A DNA stretch of 64,000 nt from Planctomycetota bacterium (GTDB lineage Bacteria > Planctomycetota > UBA8742 > UBA2392). A program made the position numbers and the translations under genes. Below, piece by piece: positions 1-6,876 of the stretch; the first letter of the stretch is position 1; each line of letters starts with the position of its first letter. The notes beneath the pieces were generated by a model that was not told where the DNA came from, did not search any database, and worked only from the letters and a program-made list of their open reading frames with translations. Location of the stretch: the NCBI GenBank assembly GCA_020849795.1, contig JADZFR010000037.1, positions 1 to 64,000 on the forward strand, given 5' to 3'.

Positions 1-15
1 GGCCTGCTGCGCGTT

Positions 16-66
16 CAAAACAGCCCACAGGGCTGTTTTGAGGTTCAAGTCCGGCCCTGACCACCA
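16..66 (+). other. Perfect hairpin followed by a tRNA-like 3' end
   Basis: Bases 16-26 and 30-40 form a perfect 11-bp stem around an ACA loop. It is followed by GGTTCAAGTCC (42-52) and a CCACCA end (61-66), which resembles the T-loop and 3' terminus of a tRNA or tmRNA with a long variable arm. However, the T-stem would have only two pairs (42-43 with 51-52), and the 5' part lies outside the window. It may be a tRNA-like relic or an unrelated hairpin, so no RNA gene is called. Confidence 0.2.
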
Positions 67-215
67 TCGTTTTGTCGCGGTCGAGTGGCCTGTCACGGGT
101 CGCTCGGCCGCTTCGCTTACGCCCGGCCCTAAAGCCTGGCTCGCTTCGTCTGGCACGCCGCGCGTCGGCCCCAACGTCGAGTGCGCCCCAAGTAGTTCAT
201 ACGAGCGCATTTCCA

Positions 216-246
216 TGGAATCTGTAGTTTGCTATGGTTGTTCCCT
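216..246 (+). promoter_or_regulatory. Putative autoregulatory MerR operator upstream of merR
   Basis: Bases 222-237 read CTGTAGTTTGCTATGG, which matches the spacer dyads of the two better promoters in this locus (783-813 and 5451-5481) at the shared C.GTA....GCTA...G positions. A -10-like TATGGT (233-238) with an upstream TTCCAT (211-216) overlaps it, 20-30 nt before the merR start. MerR proteins usually bind their own promoter. The -35/-10 assignment is weak, and the site is called mainly from its similarity to the other two. Confidence 0.4.
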
Positions 247-260
247 ACGTGGAGGCTGCC

Positions 261-674
261 ATGTCGATGACTGTGGGCGCGCTTGCCAAGAAAGCCGGGA
301 TCAACCTTGAAACCGTGCGCTTCTATGAAAAGCAGAAGCTGCTGCCTGACCCTGAACGCACCAGCGGCGGGCATCGCCTGTACTCGGACGCGGACGTTGA
401 GCGGCTGCGCTTTATCCAGTCGGCCAAGGCGGTCGGCTTTACGCTGAAAGAGATTCGCGCGCTGGCGCGCTTTCGTGAAGAAGACCCGGGCGAGTCCTGC
501 GACGACGTGATGGAGTTGGGCCGACGCAAGCTCGCTGAAATTGAAATCAAGCTGCGCGAGCTGCAGACGATTCGCAAAATGCTGGCGGGGTTCATTGCCG
601 CATGCCCCGAAGACGACCTCGGGCACTGCCAGGTGCTTGCGGGCATCGAGAAGGCCACCGGCGCAAAATCCTGA
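261..674 (+). CDS. MerR-family metal-responsive transcriptional regulator
   Basis: A 137-residue MerR-family activator: an N-terminal winged-helix DNA-binding domain (about residues 4-70, with the typical ETVRFYE and GHRLYSD motifs), then a long dimerisation helix and a C-terminal metal-binding loop. Cysteines lie at C80, C115 and C123. The loop ACPEDDLGHC has seven residues between its cysteines, like the copper sensor CueR. C80 corresponds to the position that is Ser in CueR and Cys in divalent-metal sensors such as ZntR and MerR. The start is the ATG at 261 with GGAGG at 251-255; an upstream in-frame start at 234 is less likely. It probably controls its own gene, the exporter operon starting at 833 and the operon starting at 5498, because related dyads precede all three. 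The inducing metal cannot be read from sequence; Hg, Cd, Pb or Zn are more likely than Cu(I). Confidence 0.9.
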   Translation: MSMTVGALAKKAGINLETVRFYEKQKLLPDPERTSGGHRLYSDADVERLRFIQSAKAVGFTLKEIRALARFREEDPGESCDDVMELGRRKLAEIEIKLRELQTIRKMLAGFIAACPEDDLGHCQVLAGIEKATGAKS

Positions 675-782
675 ACTGCTCGATGCGCTGCCCGCCTGCG
701 GACCGGCGTAAAGCTGTTGCCATGCCCGGATGAGCGCCATGCCGGCCTGAACCAAAGCAGACAAATATGTACTGATATGCGC

Positions 783-813
783 TTGCGTCCGTAGTACGCT
801 ACGGGTCCACAAT
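783..813 (+). promoter_or_regulatory. MerR-type promoter P1 of the exporter operon
   Basis: TTGCGT (783-788) and CACAAT (808-813) are separated by 19 bp, the overlong spacer typical of MerR-activated promoters. The spacer holds a perfect dyad, CCGTAG-TACG-CTACGG (789-804), with the same architecture as the mer operator (6-bp arms, 4-bp centre). A GGAG at 822-825 and the ATG at 833 follow directly. The spacer is identical at 12 of 19 positions to that of the promoter at 5451-5481. Confidence 0.7.
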
Positions 814-832
814 TCGGGCGCGGAGCAAGGCT

Positions 833-2356
833 ATGGCCTTTGATCTTGACCAATTGCGCCTGGACATCCCACCCGAGGAGTATTCGTCCGCGGGGGGCGT
901 ACGCCCCTTCTGGCGGGCCGCGGCCCTGGCGCTGCTTGCCGCATGTGTCGGGCTGGCTGCCTGGCATGTGATTGCGCCCGCACCAGACACGGGCGCGGTG
1001 ATGGTTCCGGTGCAGGTCGTTGCGCCCCAGCCCGGCAGCGAATTGACCGCGTTTACCGCAGGCGGATGGGTTGAGCCGGCTTGGCCCTGCCCGGTCATCA
1101 TCAGCGCCGAGCTGGATGGCCGGCTTGACAAACTTGAGGTCGTCGAAGGCCAGACCCTGAAGCAGGGTGACTTGATTGCAGTGTTGAACAACCTGCCCCA
1201 TCGGCAGGAACTGCTGGCCGCCGATGCGGCGGTGGCAGAGGCCGAAGCGAATGTGGAGGCGGCGGAAGCCGCACTGGCACGCCTGCGCGCTGGCGCCCGC
1301 CCCGAAGAAGTTGAAGTGGCCAACGCCGAGTTGCAGCACGCGCAATCACAACTGGCACTGCTGGAAGCCGGCTATCGCGCCGAGGAAGTGGCAGTGGCCG
1401 CAGCCAACCTGCGGGCGGCGCGCGCGTCGGCCGAGCAACTGCAGCGTGAAGCCGACCGCACCGCGAACCTGAGCCGGCAGCAACTGCTGGCGCCATCGAT
1501 CGCTGACCGCGACCGCGCCGCGGCCGAAGCGTCACAGGCCCGCACGGCTGCACTGGAGGCGGAGTACGCGCGCATGTCGGCAGGCCCGCGGCCCCAGGAG
1601 ATTGCACAGGCCCGCGCCGCGGTGCAGGTGGCGCAGGCCCGGCTGGCGCTGGTACAGGCCGGTTTCCGCGCCGAAGAAAAGACCGAAGCATCCGCCGTGC
1701 TGGACGCCACGCAGGCCGTGCTTGAGGCGGCAGAGGCCCGACAGGCGGCCGCCAAGCGCGACGTGGGTTTCTGCATGGTACGGGCACCGTTTGCAGGCGT
1801 GGTGCTGGACGTAGTGTCGGCGCAGGGCTCGTGGCTGCACGGTGAGAAGCGCGGCATCGTGCGCATGTACGACCCGGCGCGCATGCAGGCACGGGTCGAT
1901 GTAAGGCAGGAAAACGCGGCGTTGCTGGTCACGGGCCGTGCCTGCCTGGTGAAGCTGGAATCACGCAAGGACCGGCCTTACGCGGGCCGGGTGACGCGCA
2001 TGGACCCGCAGGGCAACCTGGCGCGCGACACCGTGAGAGTCCGCGTCGAAATCACCGAACCCGACGAACTGTTGCGGATCGACCTGACCGTGACCGTGGA
2101 CTTCCTGGTGCCGGAAGCTGAGCCCGCAAAGAGGCCGCTGGTAGTGCCTGCGGCGGCGGTGATCCAGCGCGACGGCCGGTACCATGTGTTTGCGGTGCGC
2201 GGCGGCCAGGCGCACCTGCTCAGCCCGGAGCTTGGCGCCCAGACGCCTACGGGTTATGTCGTGGTCTCCGGCCTTGAGGCGGGCGAGGTCGTGGCCACAG
2301 GCAACCTTGCCATGTTGTCCGAAGGCACAGTGGTGCGCATCGAGGGCGAGCCATGA
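833..2356 (+). CDS. HlyD/MacA-like periplasmic adaptor (membrane fusion protein) of an ABC exporter
   Basis: A 507-residue membrane fusion protein. It has a short cytoplasmic N-terminus, one transmembrane helix (about 28-46), a split biotinyl-lipoyl domain (before and after the hairpin) and a very long alpha-helical coiled coil (about 125-310). The coiled coil contains several copies of a heptad-like block that includes AGxRxEE. Beta-barrel and membrane-proximal domains form the C-terminal part (about 320-505). Such adaptors link an inner-membrane ABC transporter to an outer-membrane exit duct. It starts the operon behind the MerR-type promoter, and its stop overlaps the ATPase start by 4 nt (ATGA), so the two are translationally coupled. 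By analogy it is the MacA/DevB partner of the ATPase and permeases that follow. Confidence 0.88.
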   Translation: MAFDLDQLRLDIPPEEYSSAGGVRPFWRAAALALLAACVGLAAWHVIAPAPDTGAVMVPVQVVAPQPGSELTAFTAGGWVEPAWPCPVIISAELDGRLDKLEVVEGQTLKQGDLIAVLNNLPHRQELLAADAAVAEAEANVEAAEAALARLRAGARPEEVEVANAELQHAQSQLALLEAGYRAEEVAVAAANLRAARASAEQLQREADRTANLSRQQLLAPSIADRDRAAAEASQARTAALEAEYARMSAGPRPQEIAQARAAVQVAQARLALVQAGFRAEEKTEASAVLDATQAVLEAAEARQAAAKRDVGFCMVRAPFAGVVLDVVSAQGSWLHGEKRGIVRMYDPARMQARVDVRQENAALLVTGRACLVKLESRKDRPYAGRVTRMDPQGNLARDTVRVRVEITEPDELLRIDLTVTVDFLVPEAEPAKRPLVVPAAAVIQRDGRYHVFAVRGGQAHLLSPELGAQTPTGYVVVSGLEAGEVVATGNLAMLSEGTVVRIEGEP

Positions 2357-3060
2357 GCTTTGTCCGCATCCGCGAGCTGCGAAAGACCTACGACACCGGC
2401 GAAAGCCGCGTGACGCCGCTGGACGGGATTGACCTGGACATTGCAGCCGGCGAGTTTCTGTGCCTGATGGGGCCGTCGGGCTCAGGCAAGACCACGCTGC
2501 TGAACATCGTGGCTGGCATTGACCGACAGACCTCAGGCAGTGTGCGCGTCGGCGACGTGGAACTGAGCCGCCTGAGCGATTCGCAGCTCAGCCGCTGGCG
2601 CAATCGCAACATGGGCTATGTGTTTCAGCAGTTCAACCTGGTGCCGGTGTTGAACGCCCTGGAAAACGTGGAATTGCCGTTGATGCTGCTGCCGTTGTCG
2701 GCGCGCCGGCGTCGCCGGCAGGCCGAGCTCGCGCTGGCGGCGGTCGGGCTGTCGGATCGCGTGAAGCACTACCCGCGCCAGCTTTCGGGCGGCCAGCAAC
2801 AGCGGGTGGCGATTGCGCGCGCGATTGTAACCGACCCATCCGTCATTGCGGCCGACGAGCCCACGGGCAACCTCGACGCCCAGTCCGGCGAAGAAGTGTT
2901 GCGCCTTCTGTCTGAGCTGAACCGGCGCTTCAAGAAGACAGTCATCCTGGTCACGCACGACCCGCGCGCTGCGGCAACCGCACAGCGCATTCTGCACCTG
3001 GACAAGGGCGTGCTGCACGAAAGCGGTACCCTGCAAGTAGAAGTGGAGGCCGGCACATGA
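2353..3060 (+). CDS. ABC transporter ATPase, MacB/LolD type
   Basis: A 235-residue ABC ATPase of the LolD/MacB/DevA class. Walker A is GPSGSGKTT (40-48), a Q-loop follows in VFQQFNLVP, the signature is LSGGQQQR (about 144-151), and Walker B with the catalytic glutamate reads [11 protein letters not shown]. An H-loop histidine lies in LVTHDPR. It powers the two FtsX-like permeases encoded next. It overlaps both its upstream neighbour and the first permease by 4 nt (ATGA at each junction), so subunit stoichiometry is probably set by translational coupling. There is nothing unusual in the motifs. Confidence 0.94.
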   Translation: MSFVRIRELRKTYDTGESRVTPLDGIDLDIAAGEFLCLMGPSGSGKTTLLNIVAGIDRQTSGSVRVGDVELSRLSDSQLSRWRNRNMGYVFQQFNLVPVLNALENVELPLMLLPLSARRRRRQAELALAAVGLSDRVKHYPRQLSGGQQQRVAIARAIVTDPSVIAADEPTGNLDAQSGEEVLRLLSELNRRFKKTVILVTHDPRAAATAQRILHLDKGVLHESGTLQVEVEAGT

Positions 3061-4199
3061 AGTACCTTCGCATGGCTCTGCGCAACATGAAAAGCAACCG
3101 CATGCGCACGCTGCTGACACTGCTGGGTGTGGCGGTGGCCGTGTTCGTGTTCGCGTTTTTTGAAAGCACGCGGCACACCATGCGCAACGTGGTGACGGAG
3201 GCCGCCAAAGACAACAACCTGGTGGTGATGAAAGAGAACACCTGGTGACCGACGCAAAGTGAACTGCCGGCGAGTTACGCCGCGAACATAGCCGAGTTGC
3301 CGCAGGTCGATGACGTGATGCCGGTCTACATCTCCACGACCGCCTGCTGAAGTTTTGAACCGGACACGGTCATTGTCCACGGCGTGGACAAACAGAAATT
3401 CCAGAAGTTCCGCTCGTACAACCTGACGTCAGGAAGCATGGACGAGTTCATGGCCGCCCGCGATGGCGCGCTGGTCGGCGCCAGCGTCGCGGCGCGCAAG
3501 GGCTGGACGCCGGGCCGCACCATCGACCTGCGCGCGCAACTTGGCCTGCTGATGGAGGTCAAGGGCGTGTTTTCGTCCGGCAACGAAGAGCAGGACAACA
3601 CCATCCTGGCCGACCTTGAGTTCGTGCAGGACCAGTACGACGCCCGCGGCAAAGCCAACCAGCTGCTCGTGAAAGTTGCGCCCGGCGGCAACGCCGACCA
3701 GCTTGCCGGCCAGATCGACGCGCTGGCGCTGCCCACGCGCACCAGCACCCAGCCTGAAAAGGCGTTTCTGCAGGGCATGCTGGAAGACTTGTCCGACCTG
3801 GTGCTGCTGGCCTCGCTGGTCGTTGCCGTCACGCTGATTGTGGTCTTCATCGGCGTGGCCAACACGATGGCGATGGCGGTGCGCGATCGCGTACGGCAGA
3901 TCGGCGTGCTGCGCACGTTGGGCTTCAACCGCCTGCGCATCATGCTGCTGATATTTCTTGAGTCCGCGGTGTTGTGCGCCGCGGGCGGAGTGCTGGGCAG
4001 CGCCGCGGCGTGGGTCGTGCTGAACGTGCAGCAGGTTTCGGTCCAGTCACGAACGCTCAACCTGGTCATCTCGATGCCGTGGCAGGTTGCGGCGGCGGGA
4101 GTGGCCGTGGCCGTGCTGGTCGGTGTCGCGGGCGCGGTGCTTCCGGCCTGGCGCGCGGCACGCATGAACATTGTGCAGTCACTGGGAAGCGTGGGCTGA
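3057..4199 (+). CDS. FtsX/MacB-like ABC permease with two in-frame UGA codons (candidate selenoprotein)
   Basis: The reading frame from 3057 runs to the stop at 4197-4199 (380 codons) and is interrupted only by TGA at 3246-3248 (codon 64) and 3348-3350 (codon 98). Between and after them the translation stays typical of a FtsX-like permease: TM1 about 17-36, then a periplasmic domain, then three C-terminal TMs (about 250-275, 295-323 and 341-365). The contexts are NTW-UGA-PTQ and TAC-UGA-SFE, the second UGA directly after a cysteine. From memory, homologous permeases carry conserved cysteines in FCP and NNC motifs at these two places, so Sec replacing Cys is the best reading; this needs an alignment. 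SECIS-like hairpins follow each UGA. The alternatives are a decayed gene or sequencing error, but the frame, the codon use and the intact 4-nt overlap upstream and 1-nt overlap downstream argue against decay. Confidence 0.75.
3268..3282 (+). promoter_or_regulatory. Candidate bacterial SECIS for UGA codon 64 of the permease
   Basis: CGGCG-AGTTA-CGCCG forms a 5-bp GC stem with a 5-nt loop that has G at its second position. The loop begins 24 nt after the UGA at 3246-3248, inside the usual 16-37 nt window for bacterial SECIS elements. The stem is short and the region is GC-rich, so a chance hairpin is possible. Confidence 0.4.
3373..3391 (+). promoter_or_regulatory. Candidate bacterial SECIS for UGA codon 98 of the permease
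   Basis: TTGTCCAC-GGC-GTGGACAA forms a perfect 8-bp stem with a GGC apical loop. The loop starts 30 nt after the UGA at 3348-3350. Stem length, distance and a guanine at the start of the loop all fit the bacterial SECIS rules. This is one of the two best SECIS candidates in the locus. Confidence 0.5.
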
Positions 4200-5350
4200 T
4201 GCGGCTGCCGCTGCGCTATTCGGTTCGCAACCTGATGCGCCGCAAAGTGCGCACTCTGCTGACCGTGCTGGCGATCGCGCTGGCGGTGGGCATCAGCGTG
4301 GGGTTGTTCGCGTTCGCGCGCGGCGTGATCGCCGCAGCACGCGACTCGGGCTCGGACCAGAATGTCCTGATCATTGACCGCAAGGCCGCCAACGCATCGT
4401 TTTCCAGCATCCGGCTGGCCGACTTCAACCTGCTTAAAAGCCTGCCGCAGGTAGCGCGCGACCCCGACGGCAATGCCCTGCTGTCGCCGGAAGTGGTTCA
4501 CCAATGCCGGGTGCAGGCGGGCGAACAACCCAATGGCGCCGGCACGGTGCGCGGCGTGTCGCCGCAAGTGTTCGCGGTCAACCCGCGTTTGCGCATGCTG
4601 GAAGGCAGTCCCCCGTCCAGCGGGCGGCAGGTTGCCGTGGGCGAGCTGGCGGCAGCGGCGCTGCGCGTACCGCACGAGCTGCTGGCGATCGGCCGGCAAA
4701 TCCGGTTCGAGGGCGAAACCTGGGAAATCGTGGGGCGCTTCTCAACCGGCGGCAGCGCCATGGACGGCGAGATACTGGCCAGCGTCGGCGAACTGATGGC
4801 GGTGCTGAACCGTGACACCTACTCATGCGTGGTCGCCACCGCGGCCAGCCGCGCCGACGTGGCGCCGATGGTCAAGGCCCTCAACAGCCGCAACGACATC
4901 CAGTTCAAGGCCGTCGTCGAGACCGAGTACTACCGCTCGCTGGCCGACGGCTACCAGCGCGTAATCGCGCTGGTGCTGCTGGTCTCGGTCATGGCCACGG
5001 CGGGCGGGCTGGTGAGCGGCTTGAACACGATGTACGCGTCGGTGATGGGGCGGCTTCGCGAGATCGGCACGCTGAAGGTGATGGGTTTCAGCAACGGAAC
5101 GATCCTGGGCTCATTCATGGTCGAGTCGATGGTGCTGGCATTGCTGGGCGCGGTGCTGGGGTGCGCGCTGGCGCTGCCCGTTGACGGCATGGGCGCGCGC
5201 TTCACGTCGTCGGCGCTGCGCGTTTCCATCGACTTCTGGGCAGTCGCCGGGGGCGCCGTCGTCGCAATGGTTATTGGTGTGGCGGGCGCCCTGGCCGCCG
5301 CGATGGGCGGCCTGCGCATGTCGATCATTGGCGCGCTGAACGCCCACTGA
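4199..5350 (+). CDS. FtsX/MacB-like ABC permease, second subunit
   Basis: A 383-residue FtsX-like permease: N-terminal TM (about 17-42), a large periplasmic domain, and three C-terminal TMs that include the conserved MGRLREIGTLKVMG coupling region after TM2. Its ATG at 4199 overlaps the stop of the first permease by one base (TGATG). A heterodimer with the first permease, served by one ATPase, is likely. Unlike the first permease it contains no internal UGA. It has a cysteine at residue 103 in the periplasmic domain. The longer reading frame starting at 3974 is an artefact of overlap with the first permease. Confidence 0.9.
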   Translation: MRLPLRYSVRNLMRRKVRTLLTVLAIALAVGISVGLFAFARGVIAAARDSGSDQNVLIIDRKAANASFSSIRLADFNLLKSLPQVARDPDGNALLSPEVVHQCRVQAGEQPNGAGTVRGVSPQVFAVNPRLRMLEGSPPSSGRQVAVGELAAAALRVPHELLAIGRQIRFEGETWEIVGRFSTGGSAMDGEILASVGELMAVLNRDTYSCVVATAASRADVAPMVKALNSRNDIQFKAVVETEYYRSLADGYQRVIALVLLVSVMATAGGLVSGLNTMYASVMGRLREIGTLKVMGFSNGTILGSFMVESMVLALLGAVLGCALALPVDGMGARFTSSALRVSIDFWAVAGGAVVAMVIGVAGALAAAMGGLRMSIIGALNAH

Positions 5351-5356
5351 CGCGCC

Positions 5357-5378
5357 CGCACCCCGATCCGTGGGTGCG
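5357..5378 (+). terminator. GC hairpin after the exporter operon, possible terminator
   Basis: CGCACCC (5357-5363) pairs with GGGTGCG (5372-5378) around an 8-nt loop, 6 nt after the second permease stop. There is no T-run after it, so it is at best a weak or Rho-assisted terminator. It separates the exporter operon from the next promoter (5451-5481). Confidence 0.35.
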
Positions 5379-5450
5379 CACACACCGTTTCGCACCTTGC
5401 CGGGTGCTTGCGTGCCTCAAGACACCTCCAGCGAAAAATCGTGTACGCCC

Positions 5451-5481
5451 TTGAACCTGTACCTTGCTACAGGCCTAGTCT
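5451..5481 (+). promoter_or_regulatory. MerR-type promoter P2 of the barrel/HMA operon
   Basis: TTGAAC (5451-5456) and TAGTCT (5476-5481) lie 19 bp apart. The spacer carries the dyad CCTGTA-CCTTGC-TACAGG (5456-5473), whose CCTTGC centre resembles CueR operators. Aligned from the -35, the 19-bp spacer agrees with that of promoter 783-813 at 12 positions, including GTA and GCTAC. This indicates control by the same MerR-family protein encoded at 261-674. GGAGG (5488-5492) and the GTG start at 5498 follow. Confidence 0.65.
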
Positions 5482-5497
5482 ACGCCCGGAGGCCATT

Positions 5498-6403
5498 GTG
5501 AAGCTGTTGCTCTGCTGAGTCTTGTTGCTTCTTGCGGCCGTGATGCCGATGACGCTTTCCGCCCACAACACCCTGTTCGGTGACGCGCCGCGCACGATCT
5601 GGCGCAATGGCCTTGAAATCGAAGCCGACACCAAGTGGGAGTTGCACAAGCGCTTCTTTCTGCAGGACTCGAGTATCGGCAACCCGAACGACACGCGCGT
5701 GCAGGTCTGGACGTGGAGCTTCGGGCTGACTTACGGCATTACGCGCGACTTCTCGATGCGCGTGCACATCCCCGTGGGCTATGCCGTGCGGCGCAGCAAG
5801 AACACTGACCTGAACGACCATTACTTCGGCCTGAAAGACATTGGCGTCGGGTTCAAGTACCGTCTGTACAACGAGCCGCAGCCGGGGGGCAGCTTCCAGG
5901 GCGGCGTGTTTCTGGATTTTGAGCTGCCGACGGCGCAGGACCGCGGGCCTGTCGGGCTGCTGAGCCCGAAGCTCTCGTTCGGCGATGAGTCTTTACGCGT
6001 CAAGGGCGGCGCGACATGGTCGTTCAGCACCACGCGTCACTACTTCTGGCTCGATATCGCGGCCAGTGTCGGCACGCTGAGTGACGGGCGCATCAAGGGG
6101 CCGAGTATCAACTTTCACCCGGCGTACGCGGTGCGGGTGTTCGAACTGACTGACTACCGCGAGTTCGACATGATTCTGCTGTTTGAAGGCGACGTTGAAT
6201 TTGTCGAGCGCATGTGGATGCATCGCAAGCGCGTCGTGCCCTCGGGCTATTACAAGTTTCACCTCGGGTTCGGCATCCAGATGAACATCACCAACTACGT
6301 GGAAGTAAAACTCGGGTACGAGTACCCGATTTACCAGTACTACTTTGCGCCAACCTATGTGCATGAAGGCGAGGCCAAAATCAGCTTCAACTACCTGTTC
6401 TAG
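5498..6403 (+). CDS. Outer-membrane beta-barrel protein with an in-frame UGA in its signal peptide (candidate selenoprotein)
   Basis: From a GTG at 5498, perfectly placed behind GGAGG (5488-5492), the frame encodes 301 codons with one internal TGA at 5516-5518 (codon 7, directly after Cys6). The N-terminus then reads as a normal signal peptide (VLLLLAAVMPMTLSA, cleaved near codon 22). The rest is rich in alternating amphipathic, aromatic beta strands and ends in NYLF, a typical outer-membrane barrel terminus. I do not recognise a specific family. It may be the outer-membrane component serving the neighbouring exporter. Because the UGA lies in a peptide that would be removed, Sec here could gate synthesis on selenium supply rather than bind metal. 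Alternatively, translation restarts at TTG 5522 or ATG 5543 and the first seven codons are a leader peptide. Confidence 0.7.
5535..5548 (+). promoter_or_regulatory. Weak SECIS-like hairpin after UGA codon 7
   Basis: CGGC-CGTGAT-GCCG is a 4-bp stem with a 6-nt loop carrying G at position 2. The loop starts 20 nt after the UGA at 5516-5518. It meets the minimum geometry for a bacterial SECIS, but the stem is marginal. Confidence 0.25.
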
Positions 6404-6412
6404 GATTGAGCC

Positions 6413-6853
6413 ATGAGAATATTCGCGGCAATCCTCGGTATGGCCGTGCTGGTGCTTGCCGGCTGCAAGAGCCAGTACTGGGTCTGGGCCGAGAAAGACG
6501 AGCCGATCATCGCGGCGAACAACACGCCGCGGGTCGAGCCCCAGCCTGACGATCCCGAACCAGAACCGGAACCGCAGGCGCCGAAAGAGATCATCTTTGT
6601 GCTCGGCATCGACGGCATGGACTGAGGCCAGTGAGCGACGGGCGTCATGGACGCCTTTCGTGCCCGGTCGGGCATCAAAGATGCAAAGACGGATATCACC
6701 AAGGCTGAGGTCTACCTGCTGGCCGAGCCGAACGCAGACCTGACCGCCGCCATCGTCAAGACGATGATGGAAGAGGAATACGGTTATGGCTTCCGCTCGT
6801 TCGAGATTGTAAAGGACAAGCGGTGGTCGGATTTTGGCGACGCCAAGCGCTAG
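6413..6853 (+). CDS. Lipoprotein with an HMA domain whose CxxC is encoded as UxxU (two in-frame UGA codons)
   Basis: The frame from ATG 6413 to TAG 6853 (146 codons) contains TGA only at 6623-6625 (codon 71) and 6632-6634 (codon 74). The N-terminus is a lipoprotein signal with lipobox VLAGC (Cys18), followed by an acidic Pro/Glu linker and then an HMA fold. The metal-loop region reads GIDGMD-UGA-GQ-UGA-ATGV, which superimposes on the canonical GMxCxxC motif; the next gene has SIEGMMCGNCVASV at the same place. Both metal-ligand cysteines are therefore UGA-encoded, most simply selenocysteine. The fold continues normally afterwards (MDAFRARSGIKDAKT, then beta strands). Function: periplasmic soft-metal binding or transfer, probably feeding the neighbouring transporter. 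It lies 9 nt after the barrel gene. Two hairpins directly downstream of the UGAs fit SECIS elements. Confidence 0.85.
6641..6655 (+). promoter_or_regulatory. Candidate SECIS hairpin A of the UxxU gene
   Basis: GGCGTC-ATG-GACGCC is a perfect 6-bp stem (7 with a G-T pair). Its loop begins 21 nt after the first UGA (6623-6625) and 12 nt after the second. The geometry suits the first UGA, but the ATG loop lacks G in its first two positions, which the usual rule asks for. Confidence 0.3.
6661..6674 (+). promoter_or_regulatory. Candidate SECIS hairpin B of the UxxU gene, GGTC loop
   Basis: TGCCC-GGTC-GGGCA forms a 5-bp GC stem with a GGTC loop, close to the GGTCT apical loop of the E. coli fdhF SECIS. 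The loop starts 31 nt after the second UGA (6632-6634) and 40 nt after the first. It is the best sequence match to a known SelB-binding loop in the window. Confidence 0.5.
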
Positions 6854-6876
6854 AACAACTTGTCAGGAGACATCCC

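Noticed and set aside
16..66. A complete tRNA or tRNA-Sec (selC) at the left edge.
   Set aside because: No anticodon arm pairs, the T-stem has only two pairs, and the 5' half is missing.
3246..3350. Two in-frame TGA codons could mean that the permease gene is a pseudogene.
   Set aside because: The frame, topology and overlaps with both neighbours are intact, and the same pattern recurs in two other genes of the locus, once exactly at a CxxC motif.
5348..5518. The frame of the second permease stays open past its TGA (5348-5350) as far as the barrel signal peptide.
   Set aside because: The intervening sequence is not protein-like, holds the MerR-type promoter and a GGAGG site; the openness is chance in GC-rich DNA.
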